Assembly (NCBI GenBank): GCA_021234155.1
Contig: JAJEKV010000004.1
Span: 10,916,109-10,980,108 of the forward strand
From: Isoetes taiwanensis
Lineage: Eukaryota > Streptophyta > Lycopodiopsida > Isoetales > Isoetaceae
DNA length: 64,000 nt
Direction of reading: 5' to 3'
Part shown: positions 22,375-33,110 of the stretch, in pieces
How positions within the stretch are numbered: the first letter of the stretch is position 1
Layout of the letters: every line of letters begins with the position of its first letter
Notes under the pieces: model-generated
Databases searched by the model: none
Told to the model about the DNA's origin: nothing
What the model saw: only the letters and a program-made list of their open reading frames with translations
Translations under genes and position numbers: made by a program

Positions 22375-24930
22375 ATGGCCATGGTACATCAGACAGCCTT
22401 ATCTGCTACTATCCTCTTTGAACATAAATTGTCACCAAAGACTTTTGTCGAGGAGGATAGCTACGAAGGTAAATTACGTCGATTTCGTGACTCCAGATCC
22501 TTGGCTCAGGGGAAATTGATTCATGCCCACGTATTAGAAAATGGGTCTGAGAAGGGAAGGTTCTTAGGAAACCTTTTGATGGAGATGTATTCTGCATGTG
22601 GGTCAGTAGAATATGCCGCCATAGCTTTCGACCATATTCATCGCCGAAATGCCTTCTCTTGGAATGCAATTATCGGGGCATATGCAAGAAATGAACACTC
22701 CCTGGAAGTATTTCTCTTGTTTCAACAAATGCTCTTGGAAGATGTTGTTCCAGATAAATATACATTTGGCATAATTTTAACTGCTTGTTCGAATTTATCT
22801 GCTTTCAGTGAAGGTAAACGAATTCACGCTTGTGTAATAAATTGTGGCCTCAAGTCTGACGTGATTGTAGATACAGGAATTATTAATATGTATGGCAAAT
22901 GTGGTAGCCTGGAGGATGCTTTAAAAGTATTTTTGGGAATGAAAGAAAGAGATGCAGTTTCTTGGAATGCTATGATTGGAGCATATAATCTAAATGGACA
23001 TAGTAAGGAAGCTTTTGAAGTCTTTCATAATATGGCACAAGAAGGTATGATGCCAGACATTGTTACTTTCTTGAGCTTGTTTGATGTATGTTCCAGATTG
23101 GGTACAGTGGCTGATGGTAAGTGGTTTCATTCGTTTATCTTATCTGGTAGGTTCAAATCAACCATGGCACTGGAAAATGCACTGGTTAATATGTATGGAA
23201 AATGTGAGGCACCAGTAGATGCTGAGAAAACATTCTACAATATGCAAGAGCACAACATAATCTCTTGGAATACCATGATAGCAGCTTACGGGCAAAGTTG
23301 TGATTCATCTGCAGCATTGAAATGCTTCCGGCTAATGCAGTTAGAAGACTTGGCACCTGATAAAGTCTCCTTCATTAACCTACTCCATGCATGTTCTAAT
23401 GTTTTGAATTTGGTTAATGGCAAACAAATTCATGCTTATATTCTTAAAAGTAGAGGAGACCTGATGGACCTGACTGTGGGGACTAGCCTTGTAAACATGT
23501 ATGGCAAATGTTCAAGCCTGGAAAATGCCTGGAGAGTCTTTCAGAAGATAGCTCTAAAGAATCTGGTTGCATGGAATGCCATGATGGCAGTATATGCACA
23601 AAATGGTCATGCTCAGGAAACTTTCCAGCTTTTCGAACAAATGCAATTAGAAGAGATTAAGCCCGATAGGATTAGTTTTGTGAGCATTTTTGATGCATGT
23701 GCAAAGTCAGGAAGTCTTGTGAAGGCTAGGCTGATGCATGCACAGGCAATAGCTGGTGGGTTTATTACAGATGTCATTATTGAGAATGCTATTGTTCATA
23801 TGTATGGGCAATGCAGCTGTCCAGAGGATGCATTGGACGCATTTCAGAGAATAATAAGTAAGGATACAATCTCTTGGAATGCCATAATTGGGGCTCTTGG
23901 GCAGAATGGATATGGCATGGAAACATTTAGTCTTTTCCAGCAAATTCAGCTTGGAGATGCAGTGCCAGATAGGATTACCTACATTACTATGTTTGATATC
24001 TGTTCTACTTTTGCAGCCCTGTCTTCGGGCAAGTACATGCACTCTATGGTAATATGTAGCGGGTTAAAATATGATGTTGTCATAGGTACTGCCCTGGTTA
24101 GCATGTATGGAAAATGCGCAAGCGTGGTATATGCATATAGGTTGTTCAGCCAATTGTCTGATAGGAATGTGGTATTATGGAATGCTATGCTTTCTGTTTA
24201 CACACAAACAGGATATGACATTGATGCCCTTGAACTCTTTGAATGCATGCCCCAAGAAGAAGTAGTGCCTGATACTGCAACATTTGCTAGCATTCTTGGT
24301 GCTTGTGCAAATCTAGCTGCATTAACCAAAGGCAAAGAGTTGCATGCTTATATTAAAGGTACTGGTTTTGAATGTGATTTGGTGGTTATGAATGCCTTTC
24401 TGAATATGTATGGAAAATGTGGAAGCACAGAAATAGCACAAAGTACCTTTTCTAAGATGCTTGAGCGAGATATAATATCATGGAACGCAATGATTGCAGC
24501 TCATGGTCAGAATGGTTTTGTAGAAGAGGCTTTCGGGCTTTTCCACAGCATGCAGATTGATGGCATCTTTCCAGTTGACCTGACATTTATTAGCATATTG
24601 TCTGCATGTAGCCATGCTGGTCTCGTTGCAGAAGGCTGTCACCACTTCATTTCCATGAGCCAACACCATGACATCACACAGGTTTCAAAGCATTATAACT
24701 GTGTCGTTGACCTTCTGGGACGAGTTGGCTGGCTTGATGAAGCGCAGGATTTAATTGATGTTGTATTGAACCCTGGTGGGGACGTGTACTTAACTCTGCT
24801 TGGTGCGAGCAAGGTTCATGGCGACATGATAAAAGCATACAATGCAGCAAAACAAGTATTCTTGCTTGATCCAGAAAATGTCGGGGCACATGTATCATTG
24901 TCAAATATTTATGCTGCATATGGCTTGTAA
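22375..24930 (+). CDS. Pentatricopeptide-repeat protein, PLS class, E-like C-terminus
   Basis: An intronless 851-codon frame. PLS-class PPR proteins bind organellar RNA base by base and act in RNA editing, splicing or stability in plastids or mitochondria. Seven P-L-S triplets are visible, each with a W-N-x-M/I core (FSWNAIIGAY, VSWNAMIGAY, ISWNTMIAAY, VAWNAMMAVY, ISWNAIIGAL, VLWNAMLSVY, ISWNAMIAAH) about 100 residues apart, plus G-K-x-x-H-A/S linkers and MYGKC phrases. The last 100 residues look like an E motif (VVDLLGRVGWLDEAQDLI, then LSNIYAAYGL) but stop inside it. There is no DYW deaminase, so editing would need a partner. The N-terminus has no obvious acidic residues before residue 16, which allows an organelle-targeting peptide, but I cannot tell which organelle. 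I chose the first in-frame ATG, at 22375. Confidence 0.92.
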   Translation: MAMVHQTALSATILFEHKLSPKTFVEEDSYEGKLRRFRDSRSLAQGKLIHAHVLENGSEKGRFLGNLLMEMYSACGSVEYAAIAFDHIHRRNAFSWNAIIGAYARNEHSLEVFLLFQQMLLEDVVPDKYTFGIILTACSNLSAFSEGKRIHACVINCGLKSDVIVDTGIINMYGKCGSLEDALKVFLGMKERDAVSWNAMIGAYNLNGHSKEAFEVFHNMAQEGMMPDIVTFLSLFDVCSRLGTVADGKWFHSFILSGRFKSTMALENALVNMYGKCEAPVDAEKTFYNMQEHNIISWNTMIAAYGQSCDSSAALKCFRLMQLEDLAPDKVSFINLLHACSNVLNLVNGKQIHAYILKSRGDLMDLTVGTSLVNMYGKCSSLENAWRVFQKIALKNLVAWNAMMAVYAQNGHAQETFQLFEQMQLEEIKPDRISFVSIFDACAKSGSLVKARLMHAQAIAGGFITDVIIENAIVHMYGQCSCPEDALDAFQRIISKDTISWNAIIGALGQNGYGMETFSLFQQIQLGDAVPDRITYITMFDICSTFAALSSGKYMHSMVICSGLKYDVVIGTALVSMYGKCASVVYAYRLFSQLSDRNVVLWNAMLSVYTQTGYDIDALELFECMPQEEVVPDTATFASILGACANLAALTKGKELHAYIKGTGFECDLVVMNAFLNMYGKCGSTEIAQSTFSKMLERDIISWNAMIAAHGQNGFVEEAFGLFHSMQIDGIFPVDLTFISILSACSHAGLVAEGCHHFISMSQHHDITQVSKHYNCVVDLLGRVGWLDEAQDLIDVVLNPGGDVYLTLLGASKVHGDMIKAYNAAKQVFLLDPENVGAHVSLSNIYAAYGL

Positions 24931-25089
24931 ATAAAGGAAATGACACATGCGTAATTGAGAAATACAACTGGTGTGTTAGGATCTTATGGGTAGATGAAAC
25001 AAGCATGAAGAGTAAGTGCAAGAGAAGAGATGTATATCTCATAAATACAACTGGTGTATCAGATCTCGTGCTTAGGATATTGGAACAAG

Positions 25090-25615
25090 GTGAGAAGTAT
25101 CATTTCTGGAGAGGGGCATTTGTAAGAATAAGCAGCTTGAAGTACGTTTGGATGTTAATGTTGCACAAGTCCTTCAAGTCTCTTGGACTTGCTGGTTCTG
25201 GACATATACGTGCCACAGCAAGTGGGTGTCCAAGGCTAAAATTCTTGCATATACAATGCATGAAGACAGATGGAGCTTTGCTAGCAGTTGGAAGGTCTTG
25301 CAGATTTTTGGAAATACTTGATTTGATCGGCATCCTAAAGTTTACAGACAGGTATCACGTGGTTTTGAAGTAAATTGTTTGCAATTGAATTAGGATATTT
25401 TAATGGCCATGGATCTGATTGAACCTCTTATTGGGCTGTATACAGAAGCTTGATCACAATTGGACAGTGGTAAATTGCTAGGTGCTTACATGAGAGATTA
25501 CGACTTCCTAACTAATGATCCTGGTTTTGCATCAGGTTGGAACTTTCTTTGCTTGAGATTAAGAATTGCAACCATTCACACTCTTGTGACATCTGGTCAA
25601 TTGGTATGTCTTTAG
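25090..25615 (+). pseudogene. Unprocessed fragment of the FBL4-like F-box/LRR gene
   Basis: This stretch matches the second half of exon 3, intron 3 and part of exon 4 of the F-box/LRR gene at 38428-45095, in degenerate form. Paired phrases include SGCPRLKFLHIQCM against SGCPRLKSLHMQCM, and SCRFLEILDL against SCRFLETLDL. The intron phrases tggttttgaagtaa and tttgcaattgaattag and the exon 4 start agaagcttgatc are also shared. Because the intron is present, it arose by DNA duplication, not retroposition. It lies about 160 bp after the PPR stop codon and has no intact frame. Confidence 0.85.
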
Positions 25616-26374
25616 GTAAGAGGTGGATTTTGATATCTGTTCTTTAAGATGTCCCTACTTATTTTGTTTCTGGATGTCAGTAATCATGTATCTGCTGGCT
25701 ATATTCAGGTTTCCTATACATTTGGCTATCAACTAGTTATTGGTGGATCCATTAGAAGGCTACGTATTGCTTTTTGCAGAAAATTGACCTGGTATTCAAG
25801 AATAATCAAAAGCTTAGGAATGATGGACAGGGTAAGGAGGTTACCTCTTGCGGGTTGCATGTTTCTCTTTTTTTGAAGACCTACCTTCAATACAGTTGCT
25901 CGTAATTTTCTGAATTGTCGTTGGCTTTCCTTATCTGCTACCCTTTAATTCACATTCCTATTTTATGCATACCATAGTGTTATTGTGTTTAGTTATGATC
26001 GTGTAAATCCATATCCATCCCTTGAGAATAAGCATACATCTGATCCTAATAAACTTGGAAGTTCTAATTGACAAAGAAGAATTAGTGTCCTTGCTGTAAA
26101 AAGAGGCATAAGAAGAGGCATAAACAGAAAACCTAAAAACCTAAAGCAAAAGTTACGCATAGGTTCATTCAGCCGTCTTAAATAAACTAATCTAATCTAA
26201 TCTATTTCCCAGCTGTCAACTAGCTCTTCATGATCTTTAAAAAGGCCTTAATGCAGGGATGGTCATGGTATTGGCCGCCTGGCTAGTGGCTAATCCAGGT
26301 TGCATTCTCAAAATTAGACACTGCCTTGGAAATTGACAACACTTTAAAGTCACTCCAATACCTGCGGCCACTAT
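25616..26374. other. Intergenic, no gene seen
   Basis: No recognisable coding. Near 26175-26205, the phrase ccgtcttaaataaa followed by three copies of ctaat is a weaker look-alike of the LINE/SINE 3' border plus microsatellite tail seen elsewhere, too degenerate to call. Confidence 0.5.
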
Positions 26375-26381
26375 ATTATCA

Positions 26382-26791
26382 AGGGTAAATTGTAAAGATA
26401 CCCCTATTTCTTTACGAAATTTTGAAATGCCTCTATTTTAGAGGTGTTTTTTATAAGATAACTACAATTTTTTCCTGATGATTCAAATAGGAATGTATCC
26501 TTCAGATAAATTATTAATGAGAATGATATCTTTCTAACAAAGCTAAAACCATCTGAATCGCATTCCAGAATCTTAAGTTATGGTTATGATTTGTTCGTGT
26601 TTAAGAAATAACATAACATGTGATTCTAAACCCATGATTTTAGCTTTGATTAGAAGATATCGTCCTCATTTTTTTGAAGGACACATTTCTATTCGGATCA
26701 TCAAGAAAAAGTTGGTCATGTTATAAAAAAACACCCCTAAAATCGGGGCATTTTCACAATTTTGCGAAAAAATAGAGGTATTTTTTGCCCT
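26382..26791. mobile_element. MITE, nearly full-length hairpin, 7-bp target duplication
   Basis: A 410-bp element starting AGGGTAAATTGTAAAGATAC and ending in the imperfect inverse (TTTTTTGCCCT). It is flanked by ATTATCA at 26375-26381 and 26792-26798. The arms match far inward: cctgatgattcaaatagg on the left has its inverse on the right, so almost the whole element folds into one imperfect hairpin with arms of about 180-200 bp. It has no coding capacity. Its ends resemble those of the element at 45364-45804. The superfamily is not assigned because a 7-bp duplication does not fit the common plant families. Confidence 0.85.
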
Positions 26792-26807
26792 ATTATCAAA
26801 CGTTTGC

Positions 26808-27068
26808 TGATATGATCTATGGGGTATGGGATAAAGCCTGCAAAGGTTGGGGCCCATTGGATAACGATTTCCTTGGATCCGCCCTTTTAGCACTATGGGG
26901 TTTAATACGTAACATTTGGTAACAGAGCCAAGGTTCAATTCCTCGTGGCAATATTGGCGTGTCCCACATGCTTGAGAGCAAGCATCTCGAGGAGGGGAGA
27001 AATTGATATGGTCTATGGGGTATGGGATAAAGCCTGGAAAGTTTGGGCCCATTGGATAACGATTTCCT
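26808..27068 (+). mobile_element. TRIM (miniature LTR retrotransposon), 3' LTR truncated
   Basis: 107-bp LTR (26808-26914, TGATATG...GTAACA), then a primer site TTTGGTAACAGAGCC (26915-26929) matching the initiator-Met tRNA complement with one change, an internal segment of about 75 bp, a polypurine stretch GAGGAGGGGAGAAAT just before 27004, and a second LTR that matches the first for 65 bp and then stops at about 27068. It encodes no protein, so it would depend on enzymes of an autonomous element. A complete relative lies at 52154-52452. Confidence 0.85.
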
Positions 27069-28940
27069 GTACTTGGAGCAATAACAACAGCTGATGCAAC
27101 AATACATCTTCTGTTGCCGCAACATCACTAGTGTTCCATCAGATGAAGTTGCAATTGAAGAAGTACTACTAGCAGTACTAGAGTTTTCACATATAACTAA
27201 TTCCTCAAGTCTCTCTGATCTAAATTTTCTTTCCACGATTGAACCCTCAACACTTCATTTGAACACTTCTATTTCATATAACAAAGAAACCTTTAATCTA
27301 GACCCCATGGCTCTGACATGACTGATTGAAATTTGAACTAGACAGATTACTGAATTAATATCAATGTTCTTCAGTAACACACATTTAAGTCTCTGACCCT
27401 TCATATCTCATATATAATTGTAATATGGAGGATAATGGGGCAGCTTAGGGGCACGTGGTATTGTTATAGGAAGTTATTTTCTTGTTTAGAGTTGGACAGG
27501 TGTAAGCTTTTAAAATTTAAAATACCAAGCAAGGGATTAAACGTTTGAGAATTTGATAGCTGGGACTAACAGTATCTTCGGTATCGAGTTTGAAGCTTGT
27601 TGTAAATTCCAGAAGGGTCTGTGACTGTTGTTCGAGGAGGTTCTAGAATGTGCAGCATAGTATAAAAGAGCGAGAGAAGAAGAGTTGGAACTCAGATTGC
27701 CGAGACGGCAAAATTGTTAGCAGAGCAAATCTAATTGCTTCGGCGCAGAGTCTGGGTTGGACAAATCTGTCGGATTTGAGTGTGAGACTACATCGTGCTG
27801 GTTTGATTAGCACCTGGTCTGGAGTTTTTGTTCTTCATACGTATCAGTTAATTGTGTGGTAGTCGGAAGCCGGAACCGGATGCTGGATCAGCCATCCTGA
27901 ATTGTGTTGTGTTTTGTTATGCTTTTTTTCTTTTTCCTTTTTTTTTTGTACGCTCTCTTGAAGCGTTTAATCTGTCTGATAATTTAACGTGTTCGACAAT
28001 GTTTTTGTTGCATCCGCTGTTCCCTGCATCGCAGTAGCATTGCATGATTCAATAACATATTAGGAAAATTTGAACACTGCTTAGATTTGAAAGACTAACT
28101 ATGAAATGAGAAAGGTTGTTCTGTCGTGGAGTTACTGCTCTTCTCATGCCTACAGTAACTTGGATCAAATTTTAATGTTTTTTTAATTTTTGGGTTGAGC
28201 TCGAATTTTTTGAGGGGAGGACACTGTCGTGTAACCTGAAAGCAAAATTGATTTTCTAGGGTCTATTCAGCTGTTAAAACTTCCACAAAACTATCATCTC
28301 TGAACCCAACCATATTGTCACAGTAGGCTCTGTGAAAATGATTATTCAAAGACTTCTAGTGAACAGGTACATCCGTGTTTCTATGCGGCCCCCCAGAATA
28401 AGTACCAAGACACTCTGGGAAATAGAGCAGAACCAGATCAAACACCTGATTTGTTGAGTGAATCTACTTACATAATCTTAATTTTTTCAAAAAATATCCC
28501 ACAAGTGAAATATTGTCAAGCAAAAGCATTTCAAATCGTCGACATGATACAGATGCTAAATTAGAGCGAGGTAGTGATATAGTCGTGCATTTGTAGTAAA
28601 GCCCAGGGCTACTCATTCAGTAATTTAAAACACATAATCAGGTGACACAAAATCTATAGAAGAAGAAAAAGAAGCTTACAGTTTTGGAATCAGAAGGAGT
28701 GCATTCTTCGCTATTGAATTTCGATATGGGACGTTGCTTTGCTGTTGTTTTTTTTTTCTTTTTCCCCGTTTACAGTTAACTTTGTGGACGGTCGTGCTTT
28801 TTCGTTAGCATAAGTAGAATGGATATTCATGCGAAATACTTCAATTATTTAATTTTATTTTTTCAGAAAAACAATTATGAACGACTCAATTGGCATTTAT
28901 TTACGTTGAATTTAAATTTAAATTATTTGTTACCAGACAA
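27069..28940. other. Intergenic, no gene seen
   Basis: Small open frames on both strands lack recognisable domains. Homopolymer T runs occur near 27935 and 28750. I see no RNA gene or named repeat. Confidence 0.5.
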
Positions 28941-28970
28941 CCATTACGTAAGAATTCCCCAAGAATAGTG

Positions 28971-29325
28971 TTGCAGTAAGATGACAGGAAAAAAGGTGAA
29001 GAAAAGGACTGTGGAGGACGGGCAAACTAGTGATGATAGTAGCTTAGTTGGAGGTCGGGCAAAAGGAGAATGATCACAACAGAATGAACACGATAATGAT
29101 AATGGAAGTGGAGAACAGCAGAGGAAGAGATATAAGCTTAAGAATTTGGCGAGGCAGGGCCATATAATGAGGCATATGGACAATAATATCACTATGCGGA
29201 ATAATCCATTAGAATCAATGTTTGCTTCCATTAACATGGAAGAACATCGGGGAAAAGTTTTAGAAGCCAACACGCCAAGATTAATTGATACTTCTACGGA
29301 TGTAGAACGGAACAACAATATGTAG
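28971..29325 (+). pseudogene. Possible Helitron N-terminal remnant
   Basis: The plus strand reads a charged, Asn/Arg-rich stretch including KRYKLKNLARQGHIMRHM, which resembles KRLKSLAREKHMLERRNQ from the Helitron-like region starting near 32300. The reading has an internal stop. The shared pattern suggests two copies of the same protein N-terminus, but on its own this is weak evidence of a Helitron. Confidence 0.3.
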
Positions 29326-30895
29326 CATAATAACAGGGGGTTTTTTTTGTAGTTTTATACGCTTTTTGGCATGGTTTTTCTATGATTTTGGTGTTGTATT
29401 CGTTGGGACGTACTAAATAGTATTTCTAGAGTGCGTCATTTTTGGACCGTTGATTTTGACTAGCTTAAACAATCTAACGGCTGTTGTTATCAATGTTGCA
29501 TTCATATGCATTAAACTCCAAAACTTTTGTCCTCTGGATTCTTGTCTTCTCGATTTCTCTTGCTGGCGAAGTCATTGTTGCTACATATCGGTATGAGATC
29601 ATAGCTTTTGTTATGCTCTTCATTCTTTATCTTTTGGTTTCGTTTAGCACAATGATTTCTTTTTGGAGGGGAAGGAAAAATTGTGCACATCAAAATGCCG
29701 GATACCTAACTCTGCTTTTTCTTCTTTACTATGTTTTTGTTTCTCGTTTCCTATTCATGTTGCTTGCTTCTTATTGCTTTGTCTTCACATCGAAACGACC
29801 AGCTCTCGACCAGCTCTTTGGCGATGCTTCAGCCACTATCTCTACTTCTGCCATGCTTCAGTGAACCCAGCGAACCCTAAGGAAAAAAAAAACACTTCCG
29901 TTGCTTTGCCTCGGGCTCGCTCCTACCATGTGCATCTCTGTTTCCGCCTTGCTTCAGCAAAATCGGCCTATGCTTCATGCTATCCAAACCCACAAAAGCC
30001 CAGAAGAAAGATAAACGATGGCGGCTGTTGGATATGGCCGATCAGAGCATGTTAGGTATCGGCCATGGCGGGGATCTGTTGCACACATCATTTTTTTAGC
30101 ATCCCACAATTGTTACGTTAACTCTGGAACCGTTAGGGCTCTGTATTGCTGGGAAGTAATATTTTTATCTAGTTCCATAAGCCATGCAACTATAAGGTCA
30201 GGGCCATAAGCAATCACACGACTTTCTGAACAAATGTAGGCCCTTCCATCAGGTGCGGCTTCAACAGCCCCGATTATTCAATATTGTTCAGTGCTGGGAC
30301 CTCGTAATCGCTTTGTACAATACCAAGAAAGATGCAGATGATGATATGTGTTGCACAGCTGAATATGTAGAAACACATAAAGTGATTATATTACAGTTCT
30401 TTGCTACATCTATTACATAATAGGAGATGATAAGTGTGATCTTTAGGCATAGAACCAAGGCAGAAGAGCAGATGGATTTAAGCTTTTGTTGTAGAAAGTG
30501 GAAGCAGATACTTAAGAATTATTAGGCTGCATACAAGTAAATATCTCAACAAACAAATTCAAGCATTTTTCAGTACAGTATTTAGAAATCACATCCATAT
30601 CTTGCGGGCCAAAGGATAGAGGTAATTCATTTGTTTTTGAATGCCACAACTTCTGCTCTTCATTCGTACCCCTTAATGCTGACTTCGATTATAATACGCT
30701 GGAAGATCTCAAGAAGTTCCAACAGTGGAGTGTGGAGCCGTGAAGTTATGAACATTTCTGTTAAAGCAAGATACGACAAGACAATAGAGAAGCACTCTGA
30801 AAGGCCTTTGATTCATTTTCATCTGTTGATTCAGCATCATCACTTTCATGCCAGCTGGTATTATTGCATATGTATTTTATTCGATTGTCTGTGTA

Positions 30896-31113
30896 CATGT
30901 TAGTGCTCTGCAGTTTTGAGTAAAGAATGAAGAACTCATGAAACACATACAGGTCCATTGCATGTTATCTGAACTGCAGCATATGATGGTGATTGTCTTT
31001 TTTAAACATGTCAGTATTCTGCAGTTTTGAATAAAGAATGAAGAGCTCATGAAACACATACAGGTCCATTGCATGTTATCTGAACTGCAGCATACGGTGA
31101 TTGTCTTTTTTAA
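30896..31113. repeat. Tandem duplication, unit about 111 bp
   Basis: 30896-31006 and 31007-31113 are nearly identical, sharing catgt, ctgcagttttga, taaagaatgaaga and catacaggtccattgcatg. The divergence is a few substitutions and a 3-base indel, so the duplication is fairly recent. Confidence 0.9.
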
Positions 31114-31159
31114 AAATATGATAACTTGGCAAATAAGTCAGCAGCTATTATTTATCTGA

Positions 31160-31622
31160 TTGTTATCTTATGCATCATGTTCAACTCATTCGTGACTTTC
31201 TTGCGGTGTATTCAACTCATACCATGATGCAGAATTGTGAAGCAAATGTGTCACTAAAATGTGTCAACTATGTAATGCTGCCTATGATGATATGGCAGTC
31301 CACCAAAATGAAGGAAATTCTCATTGCTTTTGTGCACGTGTCATCGAATCTCCAAGTGCATTATAAAGATGTAGAGTAACAGAGTCAGTCCTCCATTTTG
31401 GTGCAGATGTCCTTTGAAAGTTCTTGTATCCATATTTCGCAAAATGTTACATGATTTGGAATTATGAGGGCATTGTATTATGAAGACATCCTAAATGCAG
31501 CAATGAAGCTTCAAGCACTCTATTTTTCTTCAATCGACCAACTGTTATCTTATGCAACATGTTCAACTCATTCCCCGGCTTGTTTGAGTTATTTGCGCCA
31601 GTATTCAACTCGTACCATGATG
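31160..31622. repeat. Dispersed direct repeat pair
   Basis: 31160-31230 and 31539-31622 share tgttatcttatgca, catgttcaactcatt, attcaactc and taccatgatg. It is a diverged copy about 380 bp away, with no coding content in either copy. Confidence 0.7.
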
Positions 31623-32239
31623 TGTATTCTCCTGGCGGTCATAGTTTGAAGTTTTGAAGTTTCTCATATGGTGATATACAAACCGCATGTTTGTCGCAAA
31701 ACCTTTTGAATGAGTCATTATGAGGTTTTCAATGTTGAATCCTCATTCAAGGTGAATCTCTTACATGTTCTTTACAATTAAACGTCGTTCTAGATTCTAT
31801 ACTTCTTGTCGATTGAAGATTATATCTTCAAACTACAAACACGATGGTTCCAAAGCTCAATTGTTGTTGCTTCAATGTATTAATTTATCTTTTTTATCAT
31901 CCACGTGTGTTGTTATTTATGCTAGATATTAATGTTGTTTGTTTTGGCCCGAAGGGCAAAAAAATTTTTAACGTATAACACAAACCATTACATTACACGC
32001 CTTAAAATTAAATTCCCCCTTAAACCCCCTTTTGTTTGGGTGCATATTCACACGGGGGTTGACGTAGGGCAGCGAGAGCCTCTGTAATTATGTTTTGCAC
32101 GTACAAAATCAACACCATATAGTATATTGCCTAAAATCTTATAGTATTTTGTAAATCTTGTTATACAGTATAATAAATTCTAGACATCTATACCCCACAA
32201 ACGAGGAACTTTGTGTACGGTGTAGATTAAGGAATAAAG

Positions 32240-33110
32240 GGCGAATATGCCTATCCAACAGCTCTCGATGCCCGAAGTCACCTCCCGTGTGAATATGCAA
32301 ATATAGAAGAAAATGTTAAAGCAAAGAGGCTTAAGAGTTTGGCGAGGGAAAAACACATGTTAGAACGTAGAAACCAAGGTGACAATCTGAACAACTATGA
32401 GTCAAGATGCAATAAGGCACACACTAATGTTATGAGCAATGAGGCATGTGCTAAACGAGCAAGAATGCAGAACGAAAATGAGGTGTAATTCCTTTTGGAG
32501 AAGACAAGTGGAGCGGATGCGACGTAGTAACGCACGCATAATATGCATGTGGAACAAAAAGTGCAGCTACTGTGGAATTATATTGCATAATACGGAAATA
32601 GATGGCTTTTATTGTAACAAAGGAAAATGATTGCTAAAAAAGCTTCCTCAATTACCTTCTCATATAGAAATGATGTACAATACAAATGGGTTTTGTAGGG
32701 TGTCAAGGTGCATAAATAATCTTTTTTGTTTTAGTGTGTTAGGTGTAGAAGAAGAATTTGTTCATAATAGTGAGCCATCTTCAGTAAGTATTATGGACCG
32801 CACGTACTATCGCTTGCTAGCTACTAATCAGACTGGACATCCGCTACATTGGTACATTTATGATGAGTCGCAACGAATTGATGCTGCGAATAGTCTTCAT
32901 ATTCCATTTGAATGGGTATCGATGATAGGTTCCATGATGCAAGTTGTAAATCCATTTGTTCATGCAATTAAAACAGTAGCTAGTTTAAATATACAAGAAA
33001 TTTATCGCGGCGACATTTCTCTAGTTCTAAACCTGTGTAGTATGGAATCATTATTACTGTCCAGTCAACTAGATTTGCATGGTATTCATCAGACACATGG
33101 CACATGATTA
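32240..33110 (+). pseudogene. Helitron replicase/helicase N-terminal remnant
   Basis: Broken plus-strand frames read like the N-terminal part of plant Helitron Rep-helicase proteins. In order they show KRLKSLAREKHMLERRNQ, a zinc-like segment CSYCGIILHNTE...FYCNKGK (near 32550-32625), LPQLPSHIEMMYNTNGF, then RTYYRLLATNQTGHPLHWYI with YDESQRIDA, where Helitrons typically have the QLYIYD region, and MQVVNPFVHAIKTV. Known Helitron proteins continue with the Rep catalytic His/Tyr motifs and a Pif1-like helicase. Neither is visible here, so this is a truncated remnant. Element ends were not located. Confidence 0.6.

Larger units (their letters stand above)
29330..32230. other. Intergenic region with short duplications, no gene supported
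   Basis: A hydrophobic plus-strand frame at 29484-29864 looks like chance coding in T-rich DNA. Duplications at 30896-31113 and at 31160-31230/31539-31622 are listed separately. A palindrome TTTTGGCCCGAAGGGCAAAA lies at 31942-31961. Confidence 0.5.

Noticed and set aside
26915-26945. tRNA gene suggested by the Met-tRNA-like and GGTTCAATTCC sequence
   Set aside because: It is immediately inside a terminal repeat and reads as the complement of the tRNA 3' end. That is a primer-binding site, not a gene.
29484-29864. Hydrophobic 126-codon plus-strand frame resembling a membrane protein
   Set aside because: It lies in T-rich DNA, where hydrophobic codons are expected by chance. It has no conserved motif and no supporting splice sites.
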